Positions 43,730 to 52,472 of a stretch of 64,000 bases of DNA are shown here, one piece after another. The translations under genes were made by a program, and so were the position numbers. The stretch's first letter is position 1. Each line of letters starts with the position of its first letter. The notes under the pieces are model-generated. The model did not search any database. It saw only the letters and a program-made list of their open reading frames with translations, and had not been told where the DNA came from. Where the stretch lies: the NCBI RefSeq assembly GCF_009900745.1, contig NZ_WXVU01000023.1, positions 19,018-83,017 on the forward strand. The letters run 5' to 3'. Source of the DNA: Chryseobacterium sp. c4a. Its GTDB lineage: Bacteria > Bacteroidota > Bacteroidia > Flavobacteriales > Weeksellaceae.

Positions 43730-44355
43730 TGAACAGGCTAAGGTATTGTTTACTGAATTTGTTTTTAACATTCAGTACGATCATTATATATGCACAAGAA
43801 GGCAGGTGGGCTCCCTGGATTATGCCGGCAGTCATTCACAGATTTGATCAAAAGTTTAGTCTAATGGGGCAATTGGCCTATACACCTTATCAGAATTCAA
43901 CCTTTATCTATTTACTGGGAACGTATAAACTGAATAAAAATATAAGTCTTAGCGGTGGATATTTCAGACTGGATGCAGAACCTAAAGATGGAATCCATTA
44001 TTCAGAAAATGATGCTGTCTTCTCAGGAATTATTTCTGTACCCATTCATCATATCTCGCTTGAATACAGGAATATGAGTATGGCGGTTTTTCCCGAGAAA
44101 CAGAATGTAAAACTATATAACAGAAATCGGCTGCGGTTAATCGCTAATGATTTTTCAAGGATTGTAAAACCCTATGTTTTCTGGGAAGAATATTATTCCT
44201 TTAATGAGGGAAATTGGTATAGAAATAGAAAATCCATTGGTTTTTTAGCGCATACCTCTCCTAAAACTCAGGTTGATATTGCTTATATTCTGCAGGGGCA
44301 GAATCAGGAAAGATCACTACATCTGCTGTTTGTCCAATTTCTGATCACGATTTAA
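43729..44355 (+). CDS. DUF2490-like outer-membrane beta-barrel protein
   Basis: 208 residues with a signal peptide ending in IIIYAQ and alternating beta-strand sequence with aromatic strand ends up to the C-terminus (LLFVQFLITI). Motifs such as GRWAPWIMPAVIHRFDQKFSL and NRNRLRLIANDF (with the arginine-rich strand) and YRNRKSIGFLAH match the DUF2490 group, thought to be small outer-membrane barrels. Its start codon overlaps the stop of the MBL gene (ATGA-type junction by one base). Confidence 0.75.
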   Translation: MNRLRYCLLNLFLTFSTIIIYAQEGRWAPWIMPAVIHRFDQKFSLMGQLAYTPYQNSTFIYLLGTYKLNKNISLSGGYFRLDAEPKDGIHYSENDAVFSGIISVPIHHISLEYRNMSMAVFPEKQNVKLYNRNRLRLIANDFSRIVKPYVFWEEYYSFNEGNWYRNRKSIGFLAHTSPKTQVDIAYILQGQNQERSLHLLFVQFLITI

Positions 44356-44364
44356 TTTCTTATA

Positions 44365-44403
44365 AAAAACTCCTGTAGGTTTCTTGTACTTACAGGAGTT
44401 TTT
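44365..44403. terminator. Bidirectional terminator
   Basis: AAAAACTCCTGTA / TACAGGAGTTTTT stem of 13 bp with a 13-nt loop, between convergent genes. Confidence 0.85.
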
Positions 44404-44433
44404 GGTTTACAACAGGTAGACTGTTATAGTAGA

Positions 44434-44772
44434 TTATTCATTATGTTGTTCCAGTTCAAGATGTTTCTGATTCCACAAGGTGAGCTGGTTAAGGATGGCC
44501 AGAAGTTCTATGCCTTTTTCGCTTAAAGAATATTCTACTCGGGGTGGCATTTCGTTGAATTCTTCACGAATGATGATTTTGTCTTCAACGAGCTCTTTAA
44601 GTTGTTCGGTTAATACTTTTTTAGAGATGATTCCCATCAGGGCAAATATCTGTCCAAATCTTTTCTTCTTTAAGCCAATAGTATAAATAATAATAGGCTT
44701 CCATTTGGTTCCAATGGTAGCCATTGTCCTGGTCATGGGACAGTTATGGCATATGAAAATTTCGTTTTTCAT
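44434..44772 (-). CDS. HxlR-family transcriptional regulator
   Basis: 112 residues from the ATG at 44772. A longer reading starts with TTG at 44817, but that codon coincides with the -7 promoter box, so it cannot be translated from that promoter. HxlR features: CHNCPMTRTMATIGTKWKPI with two N-terminal Cys, FGQIFALMGIISKKVLTEQL (recognition helix) and PPRVEYSLSEKGIELLAIL. It is convergent with the MBL/DUF2490 pair and may control it through the palindrome at 42723. Confidence 0.92.
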   Translation of the reverse strand: MKNEIFICHNCPMTRTMATIGTKWKPIIIYTIGLKKKRFGQIFALMGIISKKVLTEQLKELVEDKIIIREEFNEMPPRVEYSLSEKGIELLAILNQLTLWNQKHLELEQHNE

Positions 44773-44814
44773 TGAATCTTTTATAATCTTTAATCCGGAT
44801 GAGGCTGTGTCATA

Positions 44815-44822
44815 CAAATTTA
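44815..44822 (-). promoter_or_regulatory. -7 box TAAATTTG for the second HxlR gene
   Basis: Exact TAnnTTTG on the minus strand, 43 bp before the ATG at 44772; it decides against the TTG start at 44817. Confidence 0.55.
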
Positions 44823-44920
44823 AACATTAATTAAGTCAGCCGTGCTATTTTAATGATAGAGATATCTTTTTACAGATATAAAAAGAAACTAAGAGAGGAC
44901 TGAATATTGGGTTGAAAGAT

Positions 44921-45478
44921 CTATATTAATCTTTCAAAAACCTCATTTCTGATATCACAAACATAGCTTCTTTTTGCATTTCCTTTTGTATCATCTACTC
45001 TTTGCTGATAATAATGAATGGGGCATTGTAGCAGATAGGTTTGAAATCTTTTAAAATCAGTTTTCCATACGCCGTGTAAAGGTTGTGCTATTATTTCAGT
45101 GGCTCCCATTTTAAATGTAATGGCGATCCAGTTAATCCAATAATAAATAATAAGGTCAGGATACTTGGTCTCATATCTTAATTTGTCTTTTTCATTAAAG
45201 ACAACAGCATACGTTGGATCTGTTTTGTATTTATTTTTGGCTTTGAAGAAAGGGGTAGCTTGAAATTTTAGATCACCAAGCTGTCCGGTTGTAGTGTTGA
45301 TAAGGTCTGGTGCATAAGGATTTACTTTTTTCTCAGGGTTCATGGCTAGATTCAAGGTATCTCCATATAACCTGACAAATGCTTCTTCAATCTTTTCTCC
45401 ATCCTTACACCAATGAGATTTGTCCTGAAGATTATGGTGCTGTATTTTATGACCATTAATGTCAAATAGTTCATACAT
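44921..45478 (-). CDS. Putative small PD-(D/E)XK nuclease
   Basis: 185 residues of no family I can name. The motif order fits a PD-(D/E)XK nuclease core: Glu31-Glu32 in EEAFVRLYGD, Asp58 in NPYAPDLI, and Asp69-Leu-Lys71 in GQLGDLKFQATPFF, followed by TYAVVFNEKDKL and a strand-rich IIYYWINWIAITF. The spacing (11 residues between the Asp and the D-x-K) is right for this superfamily. No methyltransferase is adjacent, so it is not part of an obvious restriction-modification unit; the Lys/Arg-rich C-terminus could bind nucleic acid. The catalytic assignment is inference from motifs. Confidence 0.5.
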   Translation of the reverse strand: MYELFDINGHKIQHHNLQDKSHWCKDGEKIEEAFVRLYGDTLNLAMNPEKKVNPYAPDLINTTTGQLGDLKFQATPFFKAKNKYKTDPTYAVVFNEKDKLRYETKYPDLIIYYWINWIAITFKMGATEIIAQPLHGVWKTDFKRFQTYLLQCPIHYYQQRVDDTKGNAKRSYVCDIRNEVFERLI

Positions 45479-45666
45479 GATTAGTGGTTTTTATAAAGAT
45501 AGTAATTTATTTTTAGGGTAGTTTAGGCTTTTTTTTGAACTTTTCAGTGTATTGTCTGAAGAAGAGATGTCACGAAGATCACGGAGTATACAATATTAAA
45601 AGACAAAAAGCTTTACAGAAAATTAGTTTTTTTTCATCAACTATTTCATGAATCATAATAAAAATA

Positions 45667-45713
45667 TACTTTTGCAGTCAATAACATACGATCATTATAG
45701 TGATGGTGTTATT
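45667..45713 (+). promoter_or_regulatory. Cassette 1 promoter and 5' hairpin
   Basis: -7 box TACTTTTG (45667-45674). Within a few bases of the expected start site a hairpin AATAACA ... TGTTATT (45680-45713) with an inner ATCA/TGAT stem forms; it is conserved with compensating changes in the other two copies. Confidence 0.6.
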
Positions 45714-45754
45714 TTCAAAAAAACTAAAAACTAAAATTGAAAACTAATTAAACC

Positions 45755-45826
45755 ATGCTAATAAACAAAACGATATGGTATTTCTGTATACCTATTCATC
45801 ACGACTTATTGTTCCCAACAATTTAA
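45755..45826 (+). CDS. Cassette 1 leader mini-ORF (23 codons)
   Basis: ATG-initiated, 23 codons, in the leader about 75 nt after the predicted mRNA start. It reads MLINKTIWYFCIPI and then a short LLF-containing hydrophobic end. Equivalent ORFs with the shared pattern M-x-x-x-KT ... F-x-P-I ... LLF occur in cassettes 2 and 3, each preceded by the same GAAAACTAATTA(A/T)ACC. It may be a regulatory leader peptide. Confidence 0.5.
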   Translation: MLINKTIWYFCIPIHHDLLFPTI

Positions 45827-46079
45827 ATAGCATTAAATCTTCGACATTTTCTAAATAACCACTGGTATTTGAATGTGTTGAGTAGTTTTATGGTATGTCA
45901 GTGATGATGCTACACGATCGAATCAACAAAATATTTTCAAAATCAATAAATATTTATTGAGTACAACTCTTGTCCCACAACTTTTATGTTTTGCAAAAAA
46001 ATAAATGTAAAAGGGTAACAGGAAATGATGTACACCCCCAAAAAAATAACATTTAATATTAAATCAATTTTATACTATT
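45827..46079 (+). other. Cassette 1 leader, downstream part
   Basis: About 250 nt of untranslated leader between the mini-ORF and the beta-helix gene. No conserved element beyond the short A/T-rich block before the ATG is obvious. Confidence 0.4.
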
Positions 46080-47255
46080 ATGACAAAACAATTACTTATC
46101 GTTGCCTTTGCTGGTTTATCCAGTACTATGGCTTTTGCCGCTGATTTATATGTAAGAAACGGCGGAACAGGTGGGGCTTATTCTACAGTAAGTGCGGCGA
46201 TTACCGCAGCTTCAGATGGTGATAGAATCATCATTCAGCCTAAGATAAATGGATCGGCCTATGTAGAAAATATTACCATCAATAAATCATTAACTTTTGT
46301 TTCCGAAACGAATTATAACAAGTATTTTATTCAGGGAACGATTACGATCAATCCGGCAGCAGGAAGAGTAGTAACCATCAGTAATTTAAGTTCTGGAGAC
46401 TATTCTATTTACGGCTTAGTGGCAAGCGGACCTACTACCGGTGGACGAACTACGATAAACCTTTACAATTGTTATTTAAATAAGGTGATTACCAATCAGG
46501 CCAATACGACTACCAATATTTCCGGTTCTAGTGTGTTGGGTGAAATTAGTTTTTCTCATGGTAGAGTTACGGCTAATAAAGCACAGTCTATTTATGCTAA
46601 TTCTACAGCAGCAGATACCAGTCTTGCAACATCGGATATTGAGGTGTATGGGAATGCTACAAGTTTTGGTCTTTCCCATTCACAATCAAACTATAATTTT
46701 AAATTCTACAATAATTTTTGTCGTGGGGTTTTTGTTTATGCTATTAAAACAGGCAGTAACAACGAGATTATTAATAATACGATCTATGACCCTTATGGTG
46801 GTGATATAGCACCATTTTTCATCAAATTAAATAATGGAAACACAGGGAATATTTCTATTATGAATAATGCCGCTTCTTTTGTATCAGCAGTAACTGATGC
46901 GTGTATTAGTAATAACAATATTGCGACAGTAACCGCTAGCTACAATGTATTTACAAACCCATTTGTGACACAGGGAGCGATGACTCAAAGCAATAATTCA
47001 GGAGGAGTTAATATGAATTTCAATGAGACAGCATTCACTGTAACCGGGATGAATGTAAATGCAGGAAATCCTGATGTAAACTATACCGACTTAGATTTAA
47101 CAAGAAATGATGCAGGTCATTACGGTGGTTCAAATAGTTGGACTAATTATTGGCCGGCAGACAGTGGGGCTAGACCTCAGGTAAATTATATGTTAACTCC
47201 AAGAACAATCAGCAGTGGTACATTAAACATCAGTGGGTCTGGTTTTTCTAAATAA
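46080..47255 (+). CDS. Secreted right-handed beta-helix protein, cassette 1
   Basis: 391 residues with a Sec signal peptide (MTKQLLIVAFAGLSSTMAFA). The mature protein begins ADLYVRNGGTGGAYSTVSAA and DGDRIIIQPK, the usual entry of parallel beta-helix domains, then runs through strand-turn repeats rich in Asn, Thr and Ser (INLYNCYLNKV, NNEIINNTIYDP, ISIMNNAASF). The C-terminus (RPQVNYMLTPRTISSGTLNI, then SGSGFSK) is shared by all three copies. No T9SS sorting domain is present, unlike its partner. Binding or cleaving of a glycan is possible but not shown. It is cotranscribed with the RCC1 gene 19 bp downstream. Confidence 0.85.
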   Translation: MTKQLLIVAFAGLSSTMAFAADLYVRNGGTGGAYSTVSAAITAASDGDRIIIQPKINGSAYVENITINKSLTFVSETNYNKYFIQGTITINPAAGRVVTISNLSSGDYSIYGLVASGPTTGGRTTINLYNCYLNKVITNQANTTTNISGSSVLGEISFSHGRVTANKAQSIYANSTAADTSLATSDIEVYGNATSFGLSHSQSNYNFKFYNNFCRGVFVYAIKTGSNNEIINNTIYDPYGGDIAPFFIKLNNGNTGNISIMNNAASFVSAVTDACISNNNIATVTASYNVFTNPFVTQGAMTQSNNSGGVNMNFNETAFTVTGMNVNAGNPDVNYTDLDLTRNDAGHYGGSNSWTNYWPADSGARPQVNYMLTPRTISSGTLNISGSGFSK

Positions 47256-47274
47256 TGACTAATGATATAACAAT

Positions 47275-50200
47275 ATGAAGAATTATATCTATAGTATCTT
47301 TGCTTTGTTTATGGTAATGCTGTGCCCGGCACAGTTGTACGTAAGCCAAGCTGAATATTTCTGGGATAATGATCCGGGAGCGGGAAACGGTACCGCTGTT
47401 TTGGCTTCCGATGGGAGTTTCAACAGTGCTTTTGAACAATTGACTAAAACAGGAATTGCTACACCAGGTAATGGTTTACATAAGCTCTCTATCCGTATCA
47501 AAGATAATACGGGAGTTTGGGGCCCTGTTTTTACGAATATTATTAATGTTCAGCAAAATCAAACATCCACAATATTAGCCCTTTCTCAGGCTGAATATTT
47601 TTGGGATACTGATCCTGGATCAGGAAACGGTACTCCGGTATTGGCTGCTGATGGAAGTTTTGACAGTGCTTTCGAGCAATTAACCAAAACAGGAATTACT
47701 ACACCAGGTAATGGTTTACATAAACTCTCTATTCGTATCAAAGATAATACGGGTGTTTGGGGGCCTGTCTTTACGAATGTTATTAATGTTCAGCAAAATC
47801 AGACATCCACCATACTAGCCCTTTCTCAGGCTGAATATTTTTGGGATACCGATCCGGGGACAGGAAATGCTACTCCGGTATTGGCGGCTGATGGGAACTT
47901 TGACAGTTCTTTTGAACAATTGACTAAAACAGGAATTGGCTTGCCAGCTAATGGCTTGCATGTATTCAATATTCGTATTAAAGACAATACTGGAACTTGG
48001 GGGCCTGTTTTTAAAAATGTGATTAATGTAGAAACTCCGGCTTCCTCAGGTTGCTGGGAAAGTTTGAGCGCAGGACGTCAGCATTCGCTTGGAATAAAAC
48101 CAGACGGAACGTTATGGGCCTGGGGTAATAATCAGACCGGACAACTTGGAGATGGTGCTACTATTAACAGAAATGTTGCAGTTCAAATCGGAACCGCAAC
48201 GAACTGGAAAAGTGTTAGTGCTGGTGAGCAGTATACAGTAGCTCTTAAGACAGATGGAACGCTATGGGCATGGGGCAGTAATTTTGATGGCCAGCTTGGA
48301 GATGGAACTAAAACTGATAGATATGCTCCAGTTCAAGTAGGAACCGCAACGAATTGGAAAAGTATTAGTGCCGGAAGCTTCCATGTCTTAGCTCTTAAAA
48401 CAGATGGAACAGTTTGGGCTTGGGGAAGGAATAATTATGGCCAATTAGGAGATGGTACAAATACTGGAAAATTAGTTCCTACACAAATTGGAACAGCAAC
48501 AAACTGGCAAAGTGTTGATGCTGGTACGCTGCACTCTCTCGCTTTAAAAACTGATGGAACACTTTGGAGTTGGGGATATAATTACAGTGGGCAATTAGGT
48601 TATGGAGGCAGCGGATATACTTCTGTTCCAACGCAAATCGGAACTACAAATGATTGGAAAACTATAAGTGCTGGAACTTATCACTCTACTGCAATTAAAA
48701 AAAATGGAACATTATGGACTTGGGGTAGTAATCTTTCCGGACAGTTAGGAGATGGAACCACTACAAATAAAAATACTCCTATACAAATAGGTACGGAAAC
48801 CAATTGGCTAAATATAGGTGCTGGCTCCAGTACTACTTTTGCAAACAAAACAGATGGAACACTCTGGATATGGGGAAACCCTTTCCATACACAGACTAGT
48901 GGTATAGATAATACATTACCTAGACAAGTAAATTCCTCTTCAGACAACATGCAGATGGCTGTGGGAGAATCTCATATTCTTGTAAAAGCGCTTGATGGTT
49001 CTTTAAAAGTCTATGGTTCTAATATGTATGGACAATTAGGTAATGGTATGGATGGTATGAATAATGATACGAGTACATTTATTTCCATTGAATGCCCTTC
49101 AAATTGTAGTCCTCAAATACAACTTTCAGTAAACGATATCACTTCTACAACCGCTACTCTTAAATGGACAACATCAACATCGGTTTCTAATGGGTATATG
49201 TATCTTTACAGCACAAGCCCACTTGTTGGCGGTATTGATGGGAAAACTTATTCTAACAAAGTTGACTTAACGAATTTACTATCAAATACCACTTATTACT
49301 GGTGGGTAGCAACTGATTGTAAAACCAGCCAGGGGAGTTGGATACCGGGGGGATCTTTTAAAACACTTCCAACAACTGAAACAGGATGTTGGCAAAGTAT
49401 AAGTGGAGGAAATAGTCATTCAGTAGGAATTAAAAAAGATGGAACATTATGGGCCTGGGGACGTAATGAATATGGGCAACTTGGCATTGGATATACTGAT
49501 TCTCAAAGCACTCCAAAACAAATTGGAAGTGCAAATAGTTGGAAAAAAGCAAGTGCAGGGCATTATCATAGTGCTGCTATTAAAGCAGATGGAACCCTTT
49601 GGACATGGGGTGACAATAGTTATGGTCAATTAGGTAATGGAGCAGGATATAGTCAAGCTACCCCAATTCAAATGGGAACAGCGACAGATTGGGTAGATGT
49701 TGCTTCTGGAGATTCTTATGTTATAGCTTTAAAGTTAAACGGAACACTTTGGGCATGGGGACTTAATGATTCTGGTCAATTAGGAGATGGTACAATGGTA
49801 AATAAAAATGTACCTATCCAAATTGGAACTGCAAATAATTGGAAAATGGTTGCACCTAGTATCGATTATACTCTTGCTCTTAAAACAGATGGAACACTAT
49901 GGGCCTGGGGTAATAATTATTATGGGCAATTAGGAGATGGAAGTACAACAAAAAGAATGTCTCCTATTCAGGTAGGAATAGCTTCGAACTGGAAAAGTAT
50001 TGGTGTGGGAAATGCGAATTCACTAGGAATAAAAACAAATGGCACACTATGGACTTGGGGCTTCTCAGGAGCACTAGGAGATGGAACTAATACTAATCGA
50101 GCTACTCCAGCTCAAGTTGGAACAGCAACAAATTGGCAGAGTGTTGGCGGAGGCTGGTATAATTGTACAGGACTCAAAACAGATGGTACACTTTGGGCCT

Positions 50201-50697
50201 GGGGACTTAATTTCTATGGAGAGCTGGGAGATGGAACTCAAATCTCTAAAAGTACTCCCGTACAAATAGGAACCGCTTCTGATAAACAAAGTATTGCAGT
50301 AGGTACTACACGTATTTTTGCTATCGATACCAATGGATTCTTATCGGGTTGTGGTGACAATTCTTACGGTGGGATAGGAGATGGTACTTATGTTTTTAGG
50401 AAAATTTTTGTACCTGTTGCCTGTTCTACAAGTGATCTGGCCGTTACAGAAGTTGCAGCAAAAGCAGATCAGCTGAAGGTGTATCCGAATCCGGTACAGG
50501 ATATCTTAACGGTCTCACTTGATCAAAAGATTTTTATGGTAACGGTTTATAATGCTGCAGGACAAGTGATTCTTACAAAAGCGCTTAATGATACAAAAGG
50601 AACAATTGATTTCACTGCTTTACCATCAGGAGTATATCTTGTGAAAGTAACAGCAGCGAATGACTTTGTAAAAACAGTAAAAGTGATCAAACGATAA
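47275..50697 (+). CDS. Giant RCC1-propeller/Fn3 surface protein with T9SS sorting domain, cassette 1
   Basis: 1140 residues. Order: signal peptide (1-20); three tandem units of about 83 residues starting SQAEYFWDNDPGAGNGT (about 21-262); seven RCC1 units of about 50 residues (W-x-S-x-x-AG ... DGTLWAWGxNxxGQLGDGT; about 264-610); an Fn3 domain (ITSTTATLKWTTS ... TTYYWWVATDC, about 615-700); seven more RCC1 units (about 704-1055); and a type A T9SS C-terminal domain (LKVYPNPVQDILTVS ... VKVIKR). Seven units make one closed beta-propeller, so the protein has two. It should be exported by T9SS and anchored or released at the surface; its ligand is unknown. Confidence 0.92.
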   Translation: MKNYIYSIFALFMVMLCPAQLYVSQAEYFWDNDPGAGNGTAVLASDGSFNSAFEQLTKTGIATPGNGLHKLSIRIKDNTGVWGPVFTNIINVQQNQTSTILALSQAEYFWDTDPGSGNGTPVLAADGSFDSAFEQLTKTGITTPGNGLHKLSIRIKDNTGVWGPVFTNVINVQQNQTSTILALSQAEYFWDTDPGTGNATPVLAADGNFDSSFEQLTKTGIGLPANGLHVFNIRIKDNTGTWGPVFKNVINVETPASSGCWESLSAGRQHSLGIKPDGTLWAWGNNQTGQLGDGATINRNVAVQIGTATNWKSVSAGEQYTVALKTDGTLWAWGSNFDGQLGDGTKTDRYAPVQVGTATNWKSISAGSFHVLALKTDGTVWAWGRNNYGQLGDGTNTGKLVPTQIGTATNWQSVDAGTLHSLALKTDGTLWSWGYNYSGQLGYGGSGYTSVPTQIGTTNDWKTISAGTYHSTAIKKNGTLWTWGSNLSGQLGDGTTTNKNTPIQIGTETNWLNIGAGSSTTFANKTDGTLWIWGNPFHTQTSGIDNTLPRQVNSSSDNMQMAVGESHILVKALDGSLKVYGSNMYGQLGNGMDGMNNDTSTFISIECPSNCSPQIQLSVNDITSTTATLKWTTSTSVSNGYMYLYSTSPLVGGIDGKTYSNKVDLTNLLSNTTYYWWVATDCKTSQGSWIPGGSFKTLPTTETGCWQSISGGNSHSVGIKKDGTLWAWGRNEYGQLGIGYTDSQSTPKQIGSANSWKKASAGHYHSAAIKADGTLWTWGDNSYGQLGNGAGYSQATPIQMGTATDWVDVASGDSYVIALKLNGTLWAWGLNDSGQLGDGTMVNKNVPIQIGTANNWKMVAPSIDYTLALKTDGTLWAWGNNYYGQLGDGSTTKRMSPIQVGIASNWKSIGVGNANSLGIKTNGTLWTWGFSGALGDGTNTNRATPAQVGTATNWQSVGGGWYNCTGLKTDGTLWAWGLNFYGELGDGTQISKSTPVQIGTASDKQSIAVGTTRIFAIDTNGFLSGCGDNSYGGIGDGTYVFRKIFVPVACSTSDLAVTEVAAKADQLKVYPNPVQDILTVSLDQKIFMVTVYNAAGQVILTKALNDTKGTIDFTALPSGVYLVKVTAANDFVKTVKVIKR

Positions 50698-50753
50698 ACA
50701 GTAACAGTTTATTTGAATACTGAGATTTCTGTAGACTTGAAATCTTTTAATAA

Positions 50754-50786
50754 AGCGCCACTTAGCAATAAGTGGCGCTATTATTT
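50754..50786 (+). terminator. Cassette 1 terminator
   Basis: AGCGCCACTT / AAGTGGCGCT stem of 10 bp with AGCAAT loop; preceded at 50723-50745 by a second hairpin (AGATTTC/GAAATCT). Both hairpins recur after the other two RCC1 genes. Confidence 0.8.
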
Positions 50787-50865
50787 AATATGTACTTCGC
50801 TGCATTTAAGAAGTTATAGTCATATTAATTCTTCACCAACTATTTCATGATCCATAATAAAAATA

Positions 50866-50912
50866 TATTTTTGCAGTCAATAACATAGAATCACTTGTGG
50901 TGAACTGTTATT
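50866..50912 (+). promoter_or_regulatory. Cassette 2 promoter and 5' hairpin
   Basis: -7 box TATTTTTG (50866-50873) and hairpin AATAACA ... TGTTATT (50879-50912) with an inner TCAC/GTGA stem that differs from copy 1 on both sides. Confidence 0.6.
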
Positions 50913-50953
50913 TTCTAAAAAACAAAACTAAAAACCTGAAAACTAATTATACC

Positions 50954-51013
50954 GTGAAAAAGAACAAAACGATACTATATTTATTCCCATATATAAAAAT
51001 TCATTGTTTTTAA
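50954..51013 (+). CDS. Cassette 2 leader mini-ORF (19 codons, GTG start)
   Basis: Begins with GTG after the same GAAAACTAATTATACC context and reads (M)KKNKTILYLFPYIKIHCF. It aligns with the other mini-ORFs through KKxKT..L.LFP. A shorter end and a different start codon show drift or relaxed constraint. Confidence 0.45.
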   Translation: MKKNKTILYLFPYIKIHCF

Positions 51014-51270
51014 TTATTGAAAACAAGCCCTTAGAATTGTTGTTATTTCTGTGTTTGGGAAATTTCCTGTTGTCTCTGTTTGATATCATTTAATTAACGA
51101 AGATACTTTCAAAATCAATGTCTATTCATTGATAAAAACTCTTGTCCCATAACTTCTGTGTTTAGCAAAAATAACATAGGGGAAAATGTTGATCATGATG
51201 TATGACTCAAAGAGGAATTTATAAATCAAAGAATATAATTTAATATAAACCAATTAACTTTTATACGATT
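51014..51270 (+). other. Cassette 2 leader, downstream part
   Basis: About 260 nt between the mini-ORF and the beta-helix gene, with no recognisable element. Confidence 0.4.
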
Positions 51271-52452
51271 ATGACAAAAAAACTACTAATCATGGCCTTC
51301 ACAGGCTTATCAAGTACGATGGCTTTTGCAGCCGATCTTTATGTTCGAAATGGCGGAACCGGTGGAGCATTTTCTACTGTAAGTGCAGCCATTTCAGCTG
51401 CTTTAGATGGAGATCGCATCATCATTCAACCTAAAACGAATGGAGATCCTTATATAGAAAACCTGACGATCAACAAGTCACTGACTTTTGTTTCCGAAAC
51501 CAATTACAGCAGGTATTTCATTAAAGGAACACTTACGATCACTCCTGCTGCAGGAAGGGTAGTAACCATCAGTAATTTGAGTTCAGGAAATTATACAATC
51601 AATGATATTACAGCTAGTGGAGCTACAACAGGTGGAAGAACAACGATCAATCTTTTGAACTGTGATTTGAATAATGTTTATACTAATCAAGCCAATATTA
51701 CGACCAACATCTCAGGATGTACCGTGAGAGGAGTTCTTAATTTTTCTCACGGAAGGGCTACTGCTAATAAAGCCCAATATCTGAGTGTCTATTCTCTTGT
51801 GCCAGATACTTCCATAGCTGCATCTGATGTGGAGGTTTATGGTAATATTGTTGATAATGTGTTATCATATACACAAACGAGTTACAATTTTAAATTCCAT
51901 AATAATTTTTGCGCCCGTATAGCTATTCAAGCTATTAAAACGGACAGTTTTAACGAAATTATTAATAATACTGTTAATAATCCAAACCCTAGTGATGTTG
52001 CTCCATTTTACATAAGCTCAAATAATAATGGAAATGCAGGAACTATTGTTATTATGAACAATGCTGCTTCTTTTGCAGTAGGGCAAACCAATGCATGTAT
52101 TCAAAATCAAAGCAATAATGCGAATGTAATAGCGAGTTATAATGTATTTACCAATCCTTTTGTAACCCAGGGGAATATGACCCAAAGCAACAATTCAGGA
52201 TCTGTTAATATGAATTTTAACAATACAACCTATACATTGACAGGGATGAATGAAAATGCAGGAAATCCTGATGTAAAGTATACCGATTTAGACTTAACCC
52301 GAAATGATGCTGGGCACTATGGTGGTTCTAACAGCTGGGCAAATTACTGGCCAGCGAATGTAGGAAATAGACCTCAGGTAAACTATCTGGTAACTCCAAG
52401 AACAATTAGCAGTGGTACATTAAACATCAGTGGATCTGGTTTTTCTAAATAA
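51271..52452 (+). CDS. Secreted right-handed beta-helix protein, cassette 2
   Basis: 393 residues, the same architecture as the cassette 1 copy: signal peptide MTKKLLIMAFTGLSSTMAFA, beta-helix body and the shared C-terminal block (GNPDVKYTDLDLTRNDAGHY, GGSNSWANYWPA). Differences gather in the middle (about residues 160-260), where each copy has its own sequence (for example SYTQTSYNFKFHNNFCARI), suggesting a variable binding face. The spacer to the RCC1 gene is 20 bp. Confidence 0.85.
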   Translation: MTKKLLIMAFTGLSSTMAFAADLYVRNGGTGGAFSTVSAAISAALDGDRIIIQPKTNGDPYIENLTINKSLTFVSETNYSRYFIKGTLTITPAAGRVVTISNLSSGNYTINDITASGATTGGRTTINLLNCDLNNVYTNQANITTNISGCTVRGVLNFSHGRATANKAQYLSVYSLVPDTSIAASDVEVYGNIVDNVLSYTQTSYNFKFHNNFCARIAIQAIKTDSFNEIINNTVNNPNPSDVAPFYISSNNNGNAGTIVIMNNAASFAVGQTNACIQNQSNNANVIASYNVFTNPFVTQGNMTQSNNSGSVNMNFNNTTYTLTGMNENAGNPDVKYTDLDLTRNDAGHYGGSNSWANYWPANVGNRPQVNYLVTPRTISSGTLNISGSGFSK

Positions 52453-52472
52453 TTTATAATCATATACATACA

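Noticed and set aside
44773..44817. TTG-initiated extension of the second HxlR regulator
   Set aside because: The TTG coincides with the -7 promoter box TAAATTTG, so it would lie upstream of the transcript.
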